Source: Glandiceps talaboti (Eukaryota > Hemichordata > Enteropneusta > Spengelidae). Taken from it: a DNA stretch of 64,000 bases. The stretch is from NCBI RefSeq assembly GCF_964340395.1, contig NC_135567.1, forward strand, positions 6,673,399-6,737,398, read 5' to 3'. The notes under the pieces were generated by a model. It made no database searches, was not told the origin of the DNA, and saw only the letters and a program-made list of their open reading frames with translations. The position numbers and the translations under genes are program-made. Below, piece by piece: positions 12,118-25,000 of the stretch. The stretch's first letter is position 1, and every line of letters starts with the position of its first letter.

Positions 12118-12604
12118 TTTGGGGGGGGGGGGGGTTGCAGTAATCCGGGGGGCAGTTATCCTTCGGGGCAATTGTCCAGGGGGCAGTTGTCCTTAGGGGG
12201 CAGTTGTCCTTAGGGGGAAGTTGTCCTTAGGGGCAGTTGTCCGGGGGGCAGTTGTCCTTAGGGGGCAGTTGTCCTTCGGGGGCAATTGTCCGGGGGGGGG
12301 GGCAGTTGTCCTTAGGGGGCAGTTGTCCTTTGGGGGCAATTGTCAAGGGGGCAGTTGTCCTTAGGGGGCAGTTGTCCTTTGGGGGCAGTTGTCTGGGGGG
12401 CAGTTGTCCAGGGGGAAGTTGTCCGGGGGCAATTGTCCGGGGGGCAGTTGTCCACGGGCAATTGTCTGGGGGGGGGGGGTAGTTGTCCTTCGGGGGCAGT
12501 TGTCCGGGGCAATTGGCTGGGGGGCAATTGTCCTTTGGGGGCAGTTGTCCTTCGGGGGGCAGTTGTCCGGGGGCAGTTGTCGGGGGGGGGGGGCAGTTGT
12601 CCTG
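12118..12604 (+). repeat. G-rich minisatellite, unit about GGGGGCAGTTGTCCTTA
   Basis: Roughly 25 to 30 units of 14 to 20 bp follow one another, built from a G run of 4 to 13, then CAGTTGTCC or CAATTGTCC, then an optional TTAG/TTCG/TTTG spacer. Strand asymmetry is extreme: nearly all guanine runs are on the plus strand. Many overlapping frames stay open because units vary by multiples that avoid stops; these are not genes. Confidence 0.95.
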
Positions 12605-14879
12605 TTACCCAAATAACCATACACAAATCATACAAAGTACCATACACAAACCAAAAGGGAAACCACATCAAACTGTCATGTGTTTTCTTTACTTCGCAGA
12701 CAAGAGACAAAATTTGTCCGAGCTCACAAACCACGCTTCACACACGTTGACTAGATCCGTGTAATAAATATCATTAGGTGGGGACAATCAAACAGTTGCA
12801 TGATTGAGTGGACAATTGTTTTATTCCAACATGGACGTATTACTAATACATTCATGGTTAAAACGAAAGTTGTGTTTTTCTTCAACTGTGTATAAGACAA
12901 AACATATTCTTATATATTTGGAACAACATTTTTAACTTTTATGTCAAAATCATCGAAAAAACAGACAAACAACGCCACATTTCAGGATCACCATTCCAAA
13001 CAAAGTTATCCTCGGGTACAAAGAAAGAACACATGCGTCAACATTTGTGTGTAAACTGTAAAGTGGATACTACTTCAACCTCTCATGATTTCATTTGATA
13101 GAAAATAAAGACAAACCAAAAGATCAAACCGAAGCTTTTAGTGGCGAGTATTTATTGGATGTACAACATCAAACAATAAAACACAATGCAGTGGAACTCC
13201 GGCAAGAAATCAGTGCCACACATTATTGCTTGAAAGTCTCGAGTTGCTCCCCTCTAAGGTAAAATTTCAAATGAAAATTCCAACGTAGTCAATATATCAT
13301 GTATTAATGTATAGCAATATAGACAGGAAAGTGTTATCCACAACCATTTTTATTTATAAATCAAGCAAATTCAAACCTTTACAAACCCAAAACTACATAA
13401 AACATGAAACAAAAAAAAAACAGCTCAGAGTTTAAGTATTAATTTTTGTTTGAAATGTCCATTACAATAATATCATGTTACCATGGCAACTTGTAATATC
13501 TGATCTTAATAAAATTCAACATTGATTAAGTTTTGTCAATGAATAATAAAAAAGTAATAACCTAGTTAAGATAAAAATAATAATTGATAAACGTGAAAGT
13601 CTTACAAATACACATTCATCATTGCTGACAAAGATAACACTGTCACCTAGTTAAGATAAAAATAACAATTGATAAACGTGAAAGTCTTACAAATACACAT
13701 TTATCATTGCTGACAAAGATAACACTGTCACCATGAATATTATATTTTCCCATTTTTAAAACTGTAATTTATATTCGATATAAAATGTTCAACTGAGTAC
13801 TTTGAGGCTTTCTATTTAAAATTTTGTGATTAAGTATGAATATACTATAAATTGTTAGTACTAACTACAGAAAAAATGGAAAATATTGATGAGCTTTGTT
13901 AAGACACATTTAAATTGGTATAAACAATTTCATGTCTAATCATGTTATTATGAAAATAATATAAATTGTTAATAAAGATTAATAAAGTACTAATGATACA
14001 AAAATAGAAATTTTGACGATTATATATATTTCAATTGTATCAACAATTTCATTTCAATTATTTATGTACATTTCTCACTTACAGGAAGTATTTTAATGAT
14101 ATGTAAAACACTTTTCAGTGCAGGTATATGTACTAGGCCCGTCTTAGGTTATAATTATAAAACAAATCCTTGGACCTATTTATGATCTCATTGGTAATTA
14201 TTCACTCTTTTGTTTCCACATACTCTAGGTCTAAATCATTTTTATTGGAAACAATGAAAAAAACGTTGTTTTTGACCACATTTTGAATTAATATATCAGT
14301 TTGATTATGAGTTATCATATTTTGTATGTAGATATAACTATCCCTGTGTGTCTTTTTAAGACATATATTGTATTCTTTGACATGTATTTCTATTTCTATC
14401 TATGGTTTATTAGGTGAAAATACATGTATGGAAATATGACATCCACACCTGCCTCAAAACTTTCAATGTAATCAGATGTCTTCATTGGATGACGTCATGA
14501 GTATTTGTATTTGTTCTCATATCTTCTACTTACAAAGTGTACTTTGAATTTCTCTGTAAGTATGCAATGCTTTATTTTCATACTTTGTCTTTCCATATCA
14601 CAGCATATTCACATGTTGTTATTTTTCTTGGCAAGGTGACACTTGTTATGTATTTACACACATGTTATGTATTTATTGTAAACATACCCTGCATGATATG
14701 TTTGTTTATTTGGAAATAAACAGAGTTTAATTATCTGACAAATAGAACCTAAACAAACATGTACAGTTTGCCCTCTACACAGTTTGTTTATTCTTTACAC
14801 ATCTGTTCATTTTGACATTATGTAATTTTTAAATATAATCAACACATTGCTATGTTTGTTTTTGTCTAGTTTGCCAATA
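12605..14879. other. No gene recognised; AT-rich flank downstream of the host gene
   Basis: Apart from an 85 bp direct duplication (13561-13645 and 13646-13730, starting CCTAGTTAAG), this stretch is unique AT-rich DNA. Minus-strand AATAAA hexamers lie at 14787-14792 and 14703-14708, about 270 to 360 bp past the stop of the host gene. They are candidate polyadenylation signals, not proven. Confidence 0.45.
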
Positions 14880-15026
14880 TTGTAAGGCATTGGTAAGGTT
14901 ACCATCATATTAATTGTTCAATCATTATTGTAAGGAATTTGGTAAGGTTACCATCATATTGATTGTTCAATCGTTTTTGAAAGGCATTGGTAAGTTTACC
15001 ATCATATTGATTGTTCAATCCTTATT
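14880..15026. repeat. Three tandem 49 bp units in the probable 3' UTR of the host gene
   Basis: Units start TGTAAGGCATTGGTAAGG at 14880, 14929 and 14978 and share TTACCATCATATT.ATTGTTCAATC. The block begins less than 40 bp past the stop codon of the minus-strand gene, so it would be transcribed in the 3' UTR. Confidence 0.85.
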
Positions 15027-15063
15027 TTTTCATGTTGTACTCTTACGTTGTTTGTTTTGATTT

Positions 15064-16276
15064 TTACTTTGCCAACATTTGGAGAAATTGGTCATGTGAC
15101 TCCTTTATCGCTTGAAGACTCCTTAAGAATTCCTTGACATCTTGGGCTTTCTTGAAGTAGTCTTTGTATTTTTGAAGCACCTTCAATATACTTGTCTTCC
15201 ACTTGTCAACATCACTATCTCTACCAGTTTCATTCAGGCTAACATCAACTATCATATGATCTGCATCAAGTCCAAAATGTTCGGTCAAGAATTCTGCCAA
15301 TCCTGAGTTGCTGGTAATTAGGGAAGGGATTCCTGCAGCAATAGCTTCCATCCCAACCATTCCGAATGGTTCGGTACGTGATGGCATCAGGAAGAGATGA
15401 CTCTGCTTGAGGTCTTTCTGTATCTTATCCTGTGTTCCATACGGATAAAGATTACACTTGAGGTGCTTTGAATCAACATGCTTTAGTATGTATCCTTTAC
15501 TCTCGTCATGTTGTCCCTTTGGAATTCCTCTTATATTCCAAACAGGGGTCTTCAGACCAACTTGATGGTAGCTGTCACAGACTTTGCTTATAGAAGCTGC
15601 TGCAACATCATATCCTTTCAGGTTTCCAACACCATGTACTCTACCAAATGTGAGGACTTGGACTGGATGATGCATCTGTGGTTCTTTGATAGTTATACCA
15701 AAAAAGGCTTTGTCAGGATACGGAATATACTGCATGTGCTCAACTGATTGGTCCAAACATCTGAATTTGTTGTCAAAGTGGTTGAACATTTTTGGACCGA
15801 CAGAGAAAAATGCATCTGCCTCTTCAGCTTGCTCCAGTATTCGTTCTTCCTTCTCTTCTACCACTTCCGGTGTACCACCTTCTTTATAGACCTCAATGTC
15901 TTCAGGAATGACGTGAGAGAATAAGAAGACCTTCTTATCTTTGAAGCGTCTTCTCCTGATATCAAGAGCACCCTCAGATGTAAGAGGAATGTGGCCGATG
16001 ATCACTTCCAAGTTTGGAATTTCTTCCAACTTGGGGAAATATGTCTGATGTGCCTCATTTAATGCAGTCAAGTCTAACCTAACCGTACCTTTCTTGATTG
16101 CAGTGATGAGATGAATACCTGCTTTATCTGCATCATCTTTCTCTTCCTGATTGGCTTCAAGTGCTGTGACATGTACATCAAATCCATCTTCTTTAGCTTT
16201 CTTGGCTATCTGACAGTGAACCGTAGATATACCTCCCTTTGAGGTTCCCCACTCATCATTTAGTATTAACACACTT
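15064..16276 (-). CDS. Last exon: GT4-type glycosyltransferase domain
   Basis: This exon encodes residues 701-1104 and the TAA stop. The acceptor AACCAACAG/AAGTGTG completes an AGA codon with the phase-2 donor upstream, so the in-frame ATG at 16338 is intronic. Domain features: an N-terminal beta strand SVLILNDEW followed by the glycine-rich KGGIST (GT-B donor/acceptor loop), LTFGRV...LKGYD at the start of the C-terminal Rossmann half, and FLMPSRTEPFGMVGMEA with E-x7-E (residues 1003 and 1011), the nucleotide-sugar-binding signature of retaining GT4 enzymes. About 400 residues is the full length for the family. All key motifs are intact, so catalytic activity is plausible. Substrate is unknown. 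Confidence 0.93.
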
Positions 16277-16841
16277 CTGTTGGTTAAAATGGACCTGATT
16301 AAATCTAACGATATTACATGACTATCACTATTTATCATATGTCCGAAATTTAGATGAAAAACTAAATATATTGTCGCTTATTGTCTTTCTCTAGATAAAA
16401 TGCATGGAAAATCAGTCTTGCATAAAACTACAACACTGTACCTTTGATAATGTAAACTACATCTCTTAATTGGTAACATTATTTTAATGCTGGATGTAAC
16501 TTTAAATCATAACTAGTGTATTGATTGATAAAGACATTACACTGTAGGTGATTGCTTATTTGAAATAAATTAGAGAGAATGTGATAATGGTCTTATAATA
16601 CATAGTAGTAGTAGAATCATTGACAGGTGGAAATATTGAAAAGCAAATGAAGAAGCTGCATTTATCTGAACCAAAGGCTGGTGAAGAAGTGGTCGAAGAA
16701 TCAGGATTGACTGGTCAAGGTGAGATAATTGTAGTCTTACTTGGCTCATAGAATGACAATTTAATACCCCATGATGCCATCAGAGGTGAAGACATTTGTT
16801 AACTGAAAAATAATTTAGTTTGGCTAGAAAGAGTGGTAATG

Positions 16842-16890
<49 letters not shown>

Positions 16891-17995
16891 ATATATAACG
16901 TAACTATATAATGTGACTGAGTTATATGCAAATATAAGAAATAGTACAATGGCATTGTAGCACAACTTAGTTGGCTGTTGCTATGGGCGTGGTCTTGTCG
17001 TTAGGCATATTTGCTAACATCTTGGAATCTTTATCCACATGCCTATTGTTATCTTTGAAATATACACCACCATTTGGCTGTTGGTATGGGCGTGGCCTTG
17101 TTGCTAGGAGTATTTCCATACGTTTTTTGAATGTTTATTTGCTAGCCTATTAATCTGTTATGCTTTTTACGATATACACATTCATTTGACTGTTGTTACT
17201 GACATGGTCTTGTTGCTAGGCATATGTGCATACATTTTCGAAATCTATATTCACTTGCCTACCCTTCCCAGTTTTCATCTTTGCAATATAAACCTTCAAC
17301 TGGCTGTTGCTGTAGGCATGAACTTGCTACTAGGCATATCTACTTGCCTTTTTAAATTCTTTTTTTTTTCACTTACCTACCTGTCCCTGTTGTTATCTTT
17401 GTAATATGCATCATCCTTTTCACTGTTGCTAGGGGCGTGGCCATCGTTTATAGGGCCAGTTGTATCAAAATATTTTGAACAATAACTGCAGAATAACACC
17501 TCCTGAAACATGCCCCATTCATCATGTAGTTTTCAAGATAAATTTGACCAATTTTGAGATTTTTAGACCCAATTTGCATATCGCTAATGTGATGATCATG
17601 TCATATACCGGGTATACAATGCACATCTCCATAGGCATCCCCGTTGAATTCCATCCCAATCTGTTTAGTAGTTTTGGAATTATACATTTTTTACCAAAAA
17701 TAGAAACTGTTAGCCCTAATTTACATATCACTGATAAGAACAGTTCGTCATGAACACTTCTTAAACTATTATCCCCCAAAACGTTCCTATAAAATTGCAG
17801 ACAGTTCTGCCTTTTAGTTTTGGAGTTGTGTTTTGACAAAAAATCATTGTTTTTGTCAGAAAATGTACATCTCTGACGTGATTATTTTAATTTCAACAAT
17901 GTTCCTTCTACGCGCCATAAGTAATCTCCCTATCAAATACCAAGGCAGTTGGTCTGGTGGTTGTTGAATTATAAGTCGTTTACACACACCCCCCA

Positions 17996-18032
<37 letters not shown>

Positions 18033-18080
18033 AGACATTTTGCCATGCCTACAGCACATTGAATCTCGGTTCAGCTGTTA

Positions 18081-18123
<43 letters not shown>

Positions 18124-21100
18124 AGACAGTTCACCATGCCTATAGCACATTGAATGTTCAGCTGTGATCAAAAAATTGACAAATACAAACAAGAATAATG
18201 TGATATAATGCATAACAGAAATCAGTTTTTTCCTCACCTTCCTCTCTGCTGTACATATTTGACACCATCACCGTCGACACCTATAATAAAAAAAGGCATG
18301 ATGATTTATGTTACCTATCACCAAAACATGAAAGATGGGTAATGTCCAGTAGAAAATTAGAAGCTATTTGGCAGACATGTATATAAACACATTTATTATT
18401 TCAATTATGACTACATGTACAGGTAACATTTTACAAATAATTTGAACTTAATAATGATTATAAAGACTACAAATCTAAACCTACTCCAAGTATTAAATTC
18501 TATTTTATATCTAACATTGGATTCTTTCCCACACACATATTGAAGGGTGTTTATTTTTGCATCCTGTCTACAGTTTTGTGATAATCATGGCAGAGTTCAA
18601 ATTTTACCATTACCATTCTTTCTAGCCAAACCAAATTATTTTTTCAGTAAGCTAATGTCTTCACCTCTGATGGCATCATGGGGTATTAAATTGTCCTTCT
18701 ATGAGCCAAGTAAGACTACAATTATCTCACCTTGACCAGCCAATCCTGATTCATCGAGCACTTCTTCACCAGCCTTCTTCATTTGCTTTTCAATATTTCC
18801 ATCTGTCAAAACCAGAACATGTACATATGTGATATTATATGTGTTATACTGTGTTTAGTGATATGGTATGTTCTCTGACAAATATCAGCTATTTTCTCAT
18901 AGCATTGAAATTCAAAAGGTAATATAAAATCGCTCGCAATGTTCTTACCTTGACAGTGTAGACTGGCAGCAGCTTCTTTTCTACCCTTGACGTCACCAGC
19001 AAGTGTTATTATTCCCAATGTCTTGCAATACAGACAATCTTGTTTGGCACTACATATAGAATAAAATCAAATTATCAACACTTTCGTAAATTAAGATGGA
19101 AAGTAAACTGAAACTGGTGTTAAAACATGCATGCAGTCTAGTACTTGTATTTACTTTCACCCTGTTCAACAAAACAAACAAACAAAACAAACAAACAAAT
19201 AAATAAATATAAAGACAGGCACACACGCATACACAATGGCCAAACAAAGTGTGTGTTATGCTTTTTTTTTCATCTGTAACTAATATAAGCAATAATCTTG
19301 TTTTTTCGTAAAAGTAGTAGTTTGGATCGAAGAGGAAACTAATAAGTCTAACTGTGAGTGTATGACGCAATGAAATTCCAATGCTATTATCAGTCTAACT
19401 GTGAGTGTATGACGCAATGAAATTCCAATGCTATTATTAGTCTAACTGTGAGTGTATGACACAATGAAATTTCAATACTATTATAATTCTAACTGTGAGT
19501 GTATGAAACAATACAATTTCAATAATATTATAAATCTAACTGTGAGTGTATGACACAATGAAATTTCAATGCTGGGACTTGACATAAGTATAACATAATG
19601 TGTTAATTCAAGGAGACAAGTCCAAGAGTTGCTAAAAAAATTTTAATAATGGCTGAGTTACAGTAAATATTGGACATGTCTCCTTGAACTAAATCATTAT
19701 GTAAAAGCAGATTTGTGAAATCCCATGACAGATGGTGATATTTTATGAGTCCATGAGTTAGACTAAAGAAATTGTTTTTTCAAATTAATTGATTCTAGCA
19801 ATAGGCAGGGCAGAATAGTGAGTTATGGTAATACACTATTTAGACAATAAGCAAAATGAAACAAAGTATACATCTGAATTATTATAAAGCCTATACCCAC
19901 CTTATGTCCTGTCCAACTTGAGCCAAATGTCTGAAATCTGCAGATTTTGAAAATGAAAAAAAGCACAATATTTTATAAACATGTAGTTGTTTTATTAATT
20001 TGTATAATATGATATCTGAGTGTACGAACATAAAATTATTCCAGGGATAATGGAATATAACTTATTATGAACAAACTTATATTTCTTACCATGGGGTAGT
20101 AAGCTTCTAGCTTCTTCGTGCCTGTTCTTTTTTGCATCAAATACCCTCTTATTCATCTTAGCTTTCTCTAGTACATCCTCATTTGCATAGTATCCTACTT
20201 CTTCAGGTTTGTCGTCTTCTCGAAGCGATCGTTTACTTAGAACGAACTCATCAACATTGGTTCCTGGACATGAATCGAACAGTACATTTGTGACTTCTTT
20301 TGAGACGTATCCAAGCACTCTCTCACAATGGCTGATTTCATTACTATATGCAGCTCTAACACAAATGTGAACAGCTCTTCTGTCGTCCGTCTTGTAGACC
20401 AACGCTTCAACAACATCACTTAATTTTATCTCGCTTATCCATAGATCATTTGGTCGACATTTTTGTTCAGTGAACAACTTGTGAAGGCGGGCTTGTAATC
20501 GTGGGAAGAAACCTGCACTAAAGCTATCTGTTTCATCACGACATTGGATTCTTTTACCATAGTACCACTCTGTGTCACACTTGCTCCACTGATCAGGAGG
20601 CATACTGTGATCAAGAAGACCTGGGATGATGAACTTGGCCTCAGAACTCTCATCGTCAGATGGGTATTTTGCAATGAGCTCAAACTCTTCAAGGAGATGA
20701 ATGAGTGGATCGATTTTAGCATCCTTTCCAAGGACATCTTGGATATCTTGTTTGGTGCATACTCCTGTTTCTGATCGAGGTAGCCTTTTTGCATATTTGG
20801 TGAATATTTCAGTAGCCAGCATTGGACCAAATACTCTGTTACATAACCACTGTGGATCTAATACAACGATATCTTCATTGCCGTTCGTTTTGATTTTGAT
20901 GTATATTACCTGCAAAATTGAGTTATAAACTTGTATAAGTGATCGATTATGAATAGTAAACAAGACAAAATGTGTACTATACATAATAATTATCATACCC
21001 AATCACTTTAAACTGTATTATTGAGTCTTTGTCGTTGTTGAGTTTTCATTCATAGGTCATGGATCACATAGATTACATTAGTGTTGTAAATAATTCACCC

Positions 21101-21905
21101 ATGCACTTGATGCTAACTATGATGGCACTGTTAGCCATCTATTACCCATTGTTACCAAAGGGGCTATTATGCAGCAACTGTTTCCCAAAGCTGGAGGAAA
21201 CAATTGCTACATAATAGCATGAAGTGTAATACTTCAAGACTGTATGATAATTTTGTCAACTTATCAAACATGCATTTTGAAAAATTATACTGAAATCTAA
21301 CAAACAGATTAACGATTATAAGAATACCGATGGTATTGGTTGACAAGATAAACAGACTGTGTGCATTATGTCATTTGACATCACAAAGCTTTTCATATGC
21401 TATTAGTTATGTTTGAATTATGTACAGAATAAAGTTTAATTTGAAATGTGCATTTTGAAGACATAACCTAATTACTGAAAAATTTAGAATATGCAGATAG
21501 TCATTAAAACTAAGTGTTGCATCAATAAGCTTTATGAGACACGTGCACCCTGTTATTACAGATATGTATACGAAATTATACACAACTAGACACTCACACT
21601 CTTCATATATAGCCTAATTACTGGAAATCACTCATTAAGAAAACAGCTTATTAAAACCAAAAGGTACAGCAACAAGCTTTTTAGCGCATGTGCCTTTTGT
21701 TTTGTTTCAAGTAGGTACCAAACTATATTGAACTTGAAATGTGCATTCTTAAGATATAGCCTAATTACCAAAAACATTAATTATGCAAATAGCTCACTAA
21801 TATTCGTGGAACGTTTTCCAAAACCTAACCAGTTCTAGTTGTGACCCAAAATAACGTGCTCCAAATTCCGTTTGAAATGAGCCAGCCGTTGTTTAAGGAA
21901 ACAAT

Positions 21906-22001
<96 letters not shown>

Positions 22002-25000
22002 CAGACCATTCATCCCTAAGTTATAACATACCCTTACGGAAGGTAAAGATGAAACTAAATTTGGACAGTTGAGGAGCCTTCCATAATTACAATACAAGGA
22101 AGGGTAACCTTTTACAAATCAGTTCTTGGGGAATGGCCACACTGAAAGGCATAGCAACATTTTGAGCCGAACTGATAGGACCTAGAGTAGACATCCAAAG
22201 TAAAAGCTAATGAATGTGTTCAGAGAGCACCAGGTTCCTGCCTCAATGACTGACTTAATGGACACGCCAGACCAGAGTGCCCAGGAAGTAGCCACTGCAC
22301 GAACTTCATGAGCAGTAACTTTAGAAAGTTCCTGTGTATCAGCTGTGGAAGAACTGTATGCTACTTTAATAGTATTAACTTTCCACTTAGAAATATCGGC
22401 CGTTATACAATCCAATTTGAGCGGTTCGGCCACAGTGGTGCAACTAGAGATAGTACACACTTTTCCTCTTGAATATTTCTGAGGACTAGTGGTAGTAGGG
22501 GTAGAGGTGGGAAGGTGTAGGCCTCCAACCCCTCCCAACTGAAAGACCACTGCCATTGCTCTGAGATCTGGTACTGGAGATACAAAAAGAGGCAGTCTGC
22601 GATTGAGAAATGTCGCAAACAGGTCAACTACAGGCTTGTTCCACCTGATGAAGATTTGATTGGCTACATTCTGTGGAATCTCCCATTCCGTGGGGCGAAC
22701 TTGGATGCAGCGCGAGAGTGCATCTGCAATCCCGTTGCACTTCTCCGGAAGGTGCCACGCCCTTAGTATTATCTTCCTGTCTTTGCACCAGAACATTAGG
22801 TCCCAGGTGAGATAACATAGGGTCGGTGACCTGGTCCCCCCCCCCATTTTGTTGATGTAAGCCACCACTGTTGTGTTGTTGGTATTGACTAGCACACAGC
22901 GGTGTGACACCAGGTGTTCGACCTGGCAAAGAGCTAGAACAACTGCCTGCATTTCCAACCAGTTGATATGATGACGGCTGGATGGTAGATCCCAAGTACC
23001 TGAGGTCCAGTGGTGGTCCAGATGGGCTCCCCATCCTACCTTGGGTGCATCAGTAAAAAGGAAAATATCTGTTTTCGAACTCGACAATTGTTTTCCTTCC
23101 AACATTGCCTCTTTGTCCAACCACCATCGTAGGTGCGGAAAAAGGGGTGGTAGGATGGGAACCATAGACTCTGCTGATTGGATACTGGGGTGCCAGTGAG
23201 CCAACATGTAGAGCTGAATTGGTCACATTCTGAGGCGTGCCCATGGTGAAATGTCGATGATGGAATTCATCAAACCCAACAGGGACAGAAATAGTTTGGC
23301 TTGTATGCAGGTTTGTTTCGCTACAAGTCTTACCAGTACTACAATCTTGTCTACTCGCTCTTGCGGTGGACAGACTATTCCCTGTTTGGTCATAAAACGC
23401 ATCCCGATAAAAATCATCGATTGCAGCAAGAACAGAGATTTTCTGTTCCTCCATGCCCCACAGGATGTCGTCAGTTAATTTATGCAAGGCGGTAGACAAA
23501 ATCCATTCGTCTGATGTAATGCATTCCCAATGTTTTGCATATAAACTTATACACCCCCCCCCCCCACTGGACCAATGTCCGTGGGGTTCACGGTCCTGTC
23601 GGGAAGGAAGTCAGGAGAACTGCTGACAACTTCCTGACCCCTGTGTTTGATTGGTCGAGGAAGTGGACAGCTTACTCTGCTGACTCGTGTGTCTAGTGTT
23701 CGCAGCCTGAACCAGAACCTTTCTGGGTTTATGAGAGCATTTCTTACTTTGACTTCAATGCTTGTATCCACTAGTTTGTGGTTGCTGTCTTGTAGTCGGC
23801 GTAAACGTAGACGCTTGAGGCATAGCCGTGGCCAGGCATTCAGTGGGTTTTGTAAATTTTGGACCCCTCTCAGTTGCGGCCGGAACTTGCTTAGCCATCT
23901 TGCTCAGCGAGTCCCCAAATAAAACTCTAGAATCGCTCGTCTTGCTAGCCTTGGCATCTAGTTTTAGTTCTGGGGTGTACTTCGGTGCTAGTCGCTCAAG
24001 GAAGGCATCATGTTCTGACAAAATGAGCGATGCCCGCTGACATAATAATGAGTCTGTGAGATCAGTCACACTCGTCGCTACTGAGCGAAAAAGACAGAGG
24101 AGTTTGCTCTGAGTGTCTGACATAGGACCACTCTTAGTCAACTCAATCGCCGTGGAGATAAACCAGTCCAGGTGTGATAGAATGCGTATGTTCTTAGACA
24201 ACGATTCACCCAAGGACCTCACGAAGGAGCAAGAAACCATATAAGATGTGAAAGCAGTTTAGTTGTCACCAACTAACCTTGCTTCCTTCTCCAACGTTGG
24301 ATACCCTAGCCATGGTTCAGATGTATGAACTTGTTAAGACTTCGACCTTGATTTGAACCATGGGAATCGACCCGGTGGAAGGGGATCCCTGTCGTTCATA
24401 CCTGCCAGTTTGTTCTCAATTTGTGCTTGTTGAGACGAGACTGAATCAGCCCAAGGAAAAGATGTAGTAGGGTAAGATGACACTCGCGACTCCTCCCCCA
24501 GCGACTGAAACATTCGGGATTCAAACGGCTTGGGTGGAGCCGGCCATTTACAATCGGGAAACTGCTCGTAAATCCATGAAATTACCTCTTCATATCCCAC
24601 TTTGTCACAAGTAGTGGCCGCTGATGGACAGCGACTGGCTGCCCCGACTGATATTTCAGAATGGGATTCCATGTCGCTAAAATCATCATCAGAGGCATGG
24701 ATCTCCAACACATCCTTAGATACCTGTGGAGACCTGCGTCCTTACCGAGCTTAACGATCAAAATGATCTGGAAGGTCTCTATGTCGGAAGCGTGACTGAT
24801 CACCGTGTCTTGACCCTGAGACGGAATGATCGGATGATGACGCTCTATCCTGAGTAGTAGACCTACTACTGGAACGAGACGGCCGAGAGGGTGAGGTTGA
24901 CTTCCTGCTTCGGCCTCCTGGTTCCCCTGGGGGTGGGGGGCTCATTGTCACTAGGTCCAGTGTGAGGTTAGTAACAGGTGGAGTCCGCCCTTGAAAACCA

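Noticed and set aside
12118-12764. Several long open frames (75 to 140 codons) on both strands over the G-rich array
   Set aside because: They are translations of a 14-20 bp repeat in multiple frames, with no family resemblance.
16277-16338. ATG at 16338 as the start of a stand-alone 424-codon glycosyltransferase gene
   Set aside because: The region before 16276 reads as intron, ends in a good acceptor, and the acceptor completes a codon in the exact phase of the upstream donor. The fused model is the simpler reading, though an internal promoter cannot be excluded.
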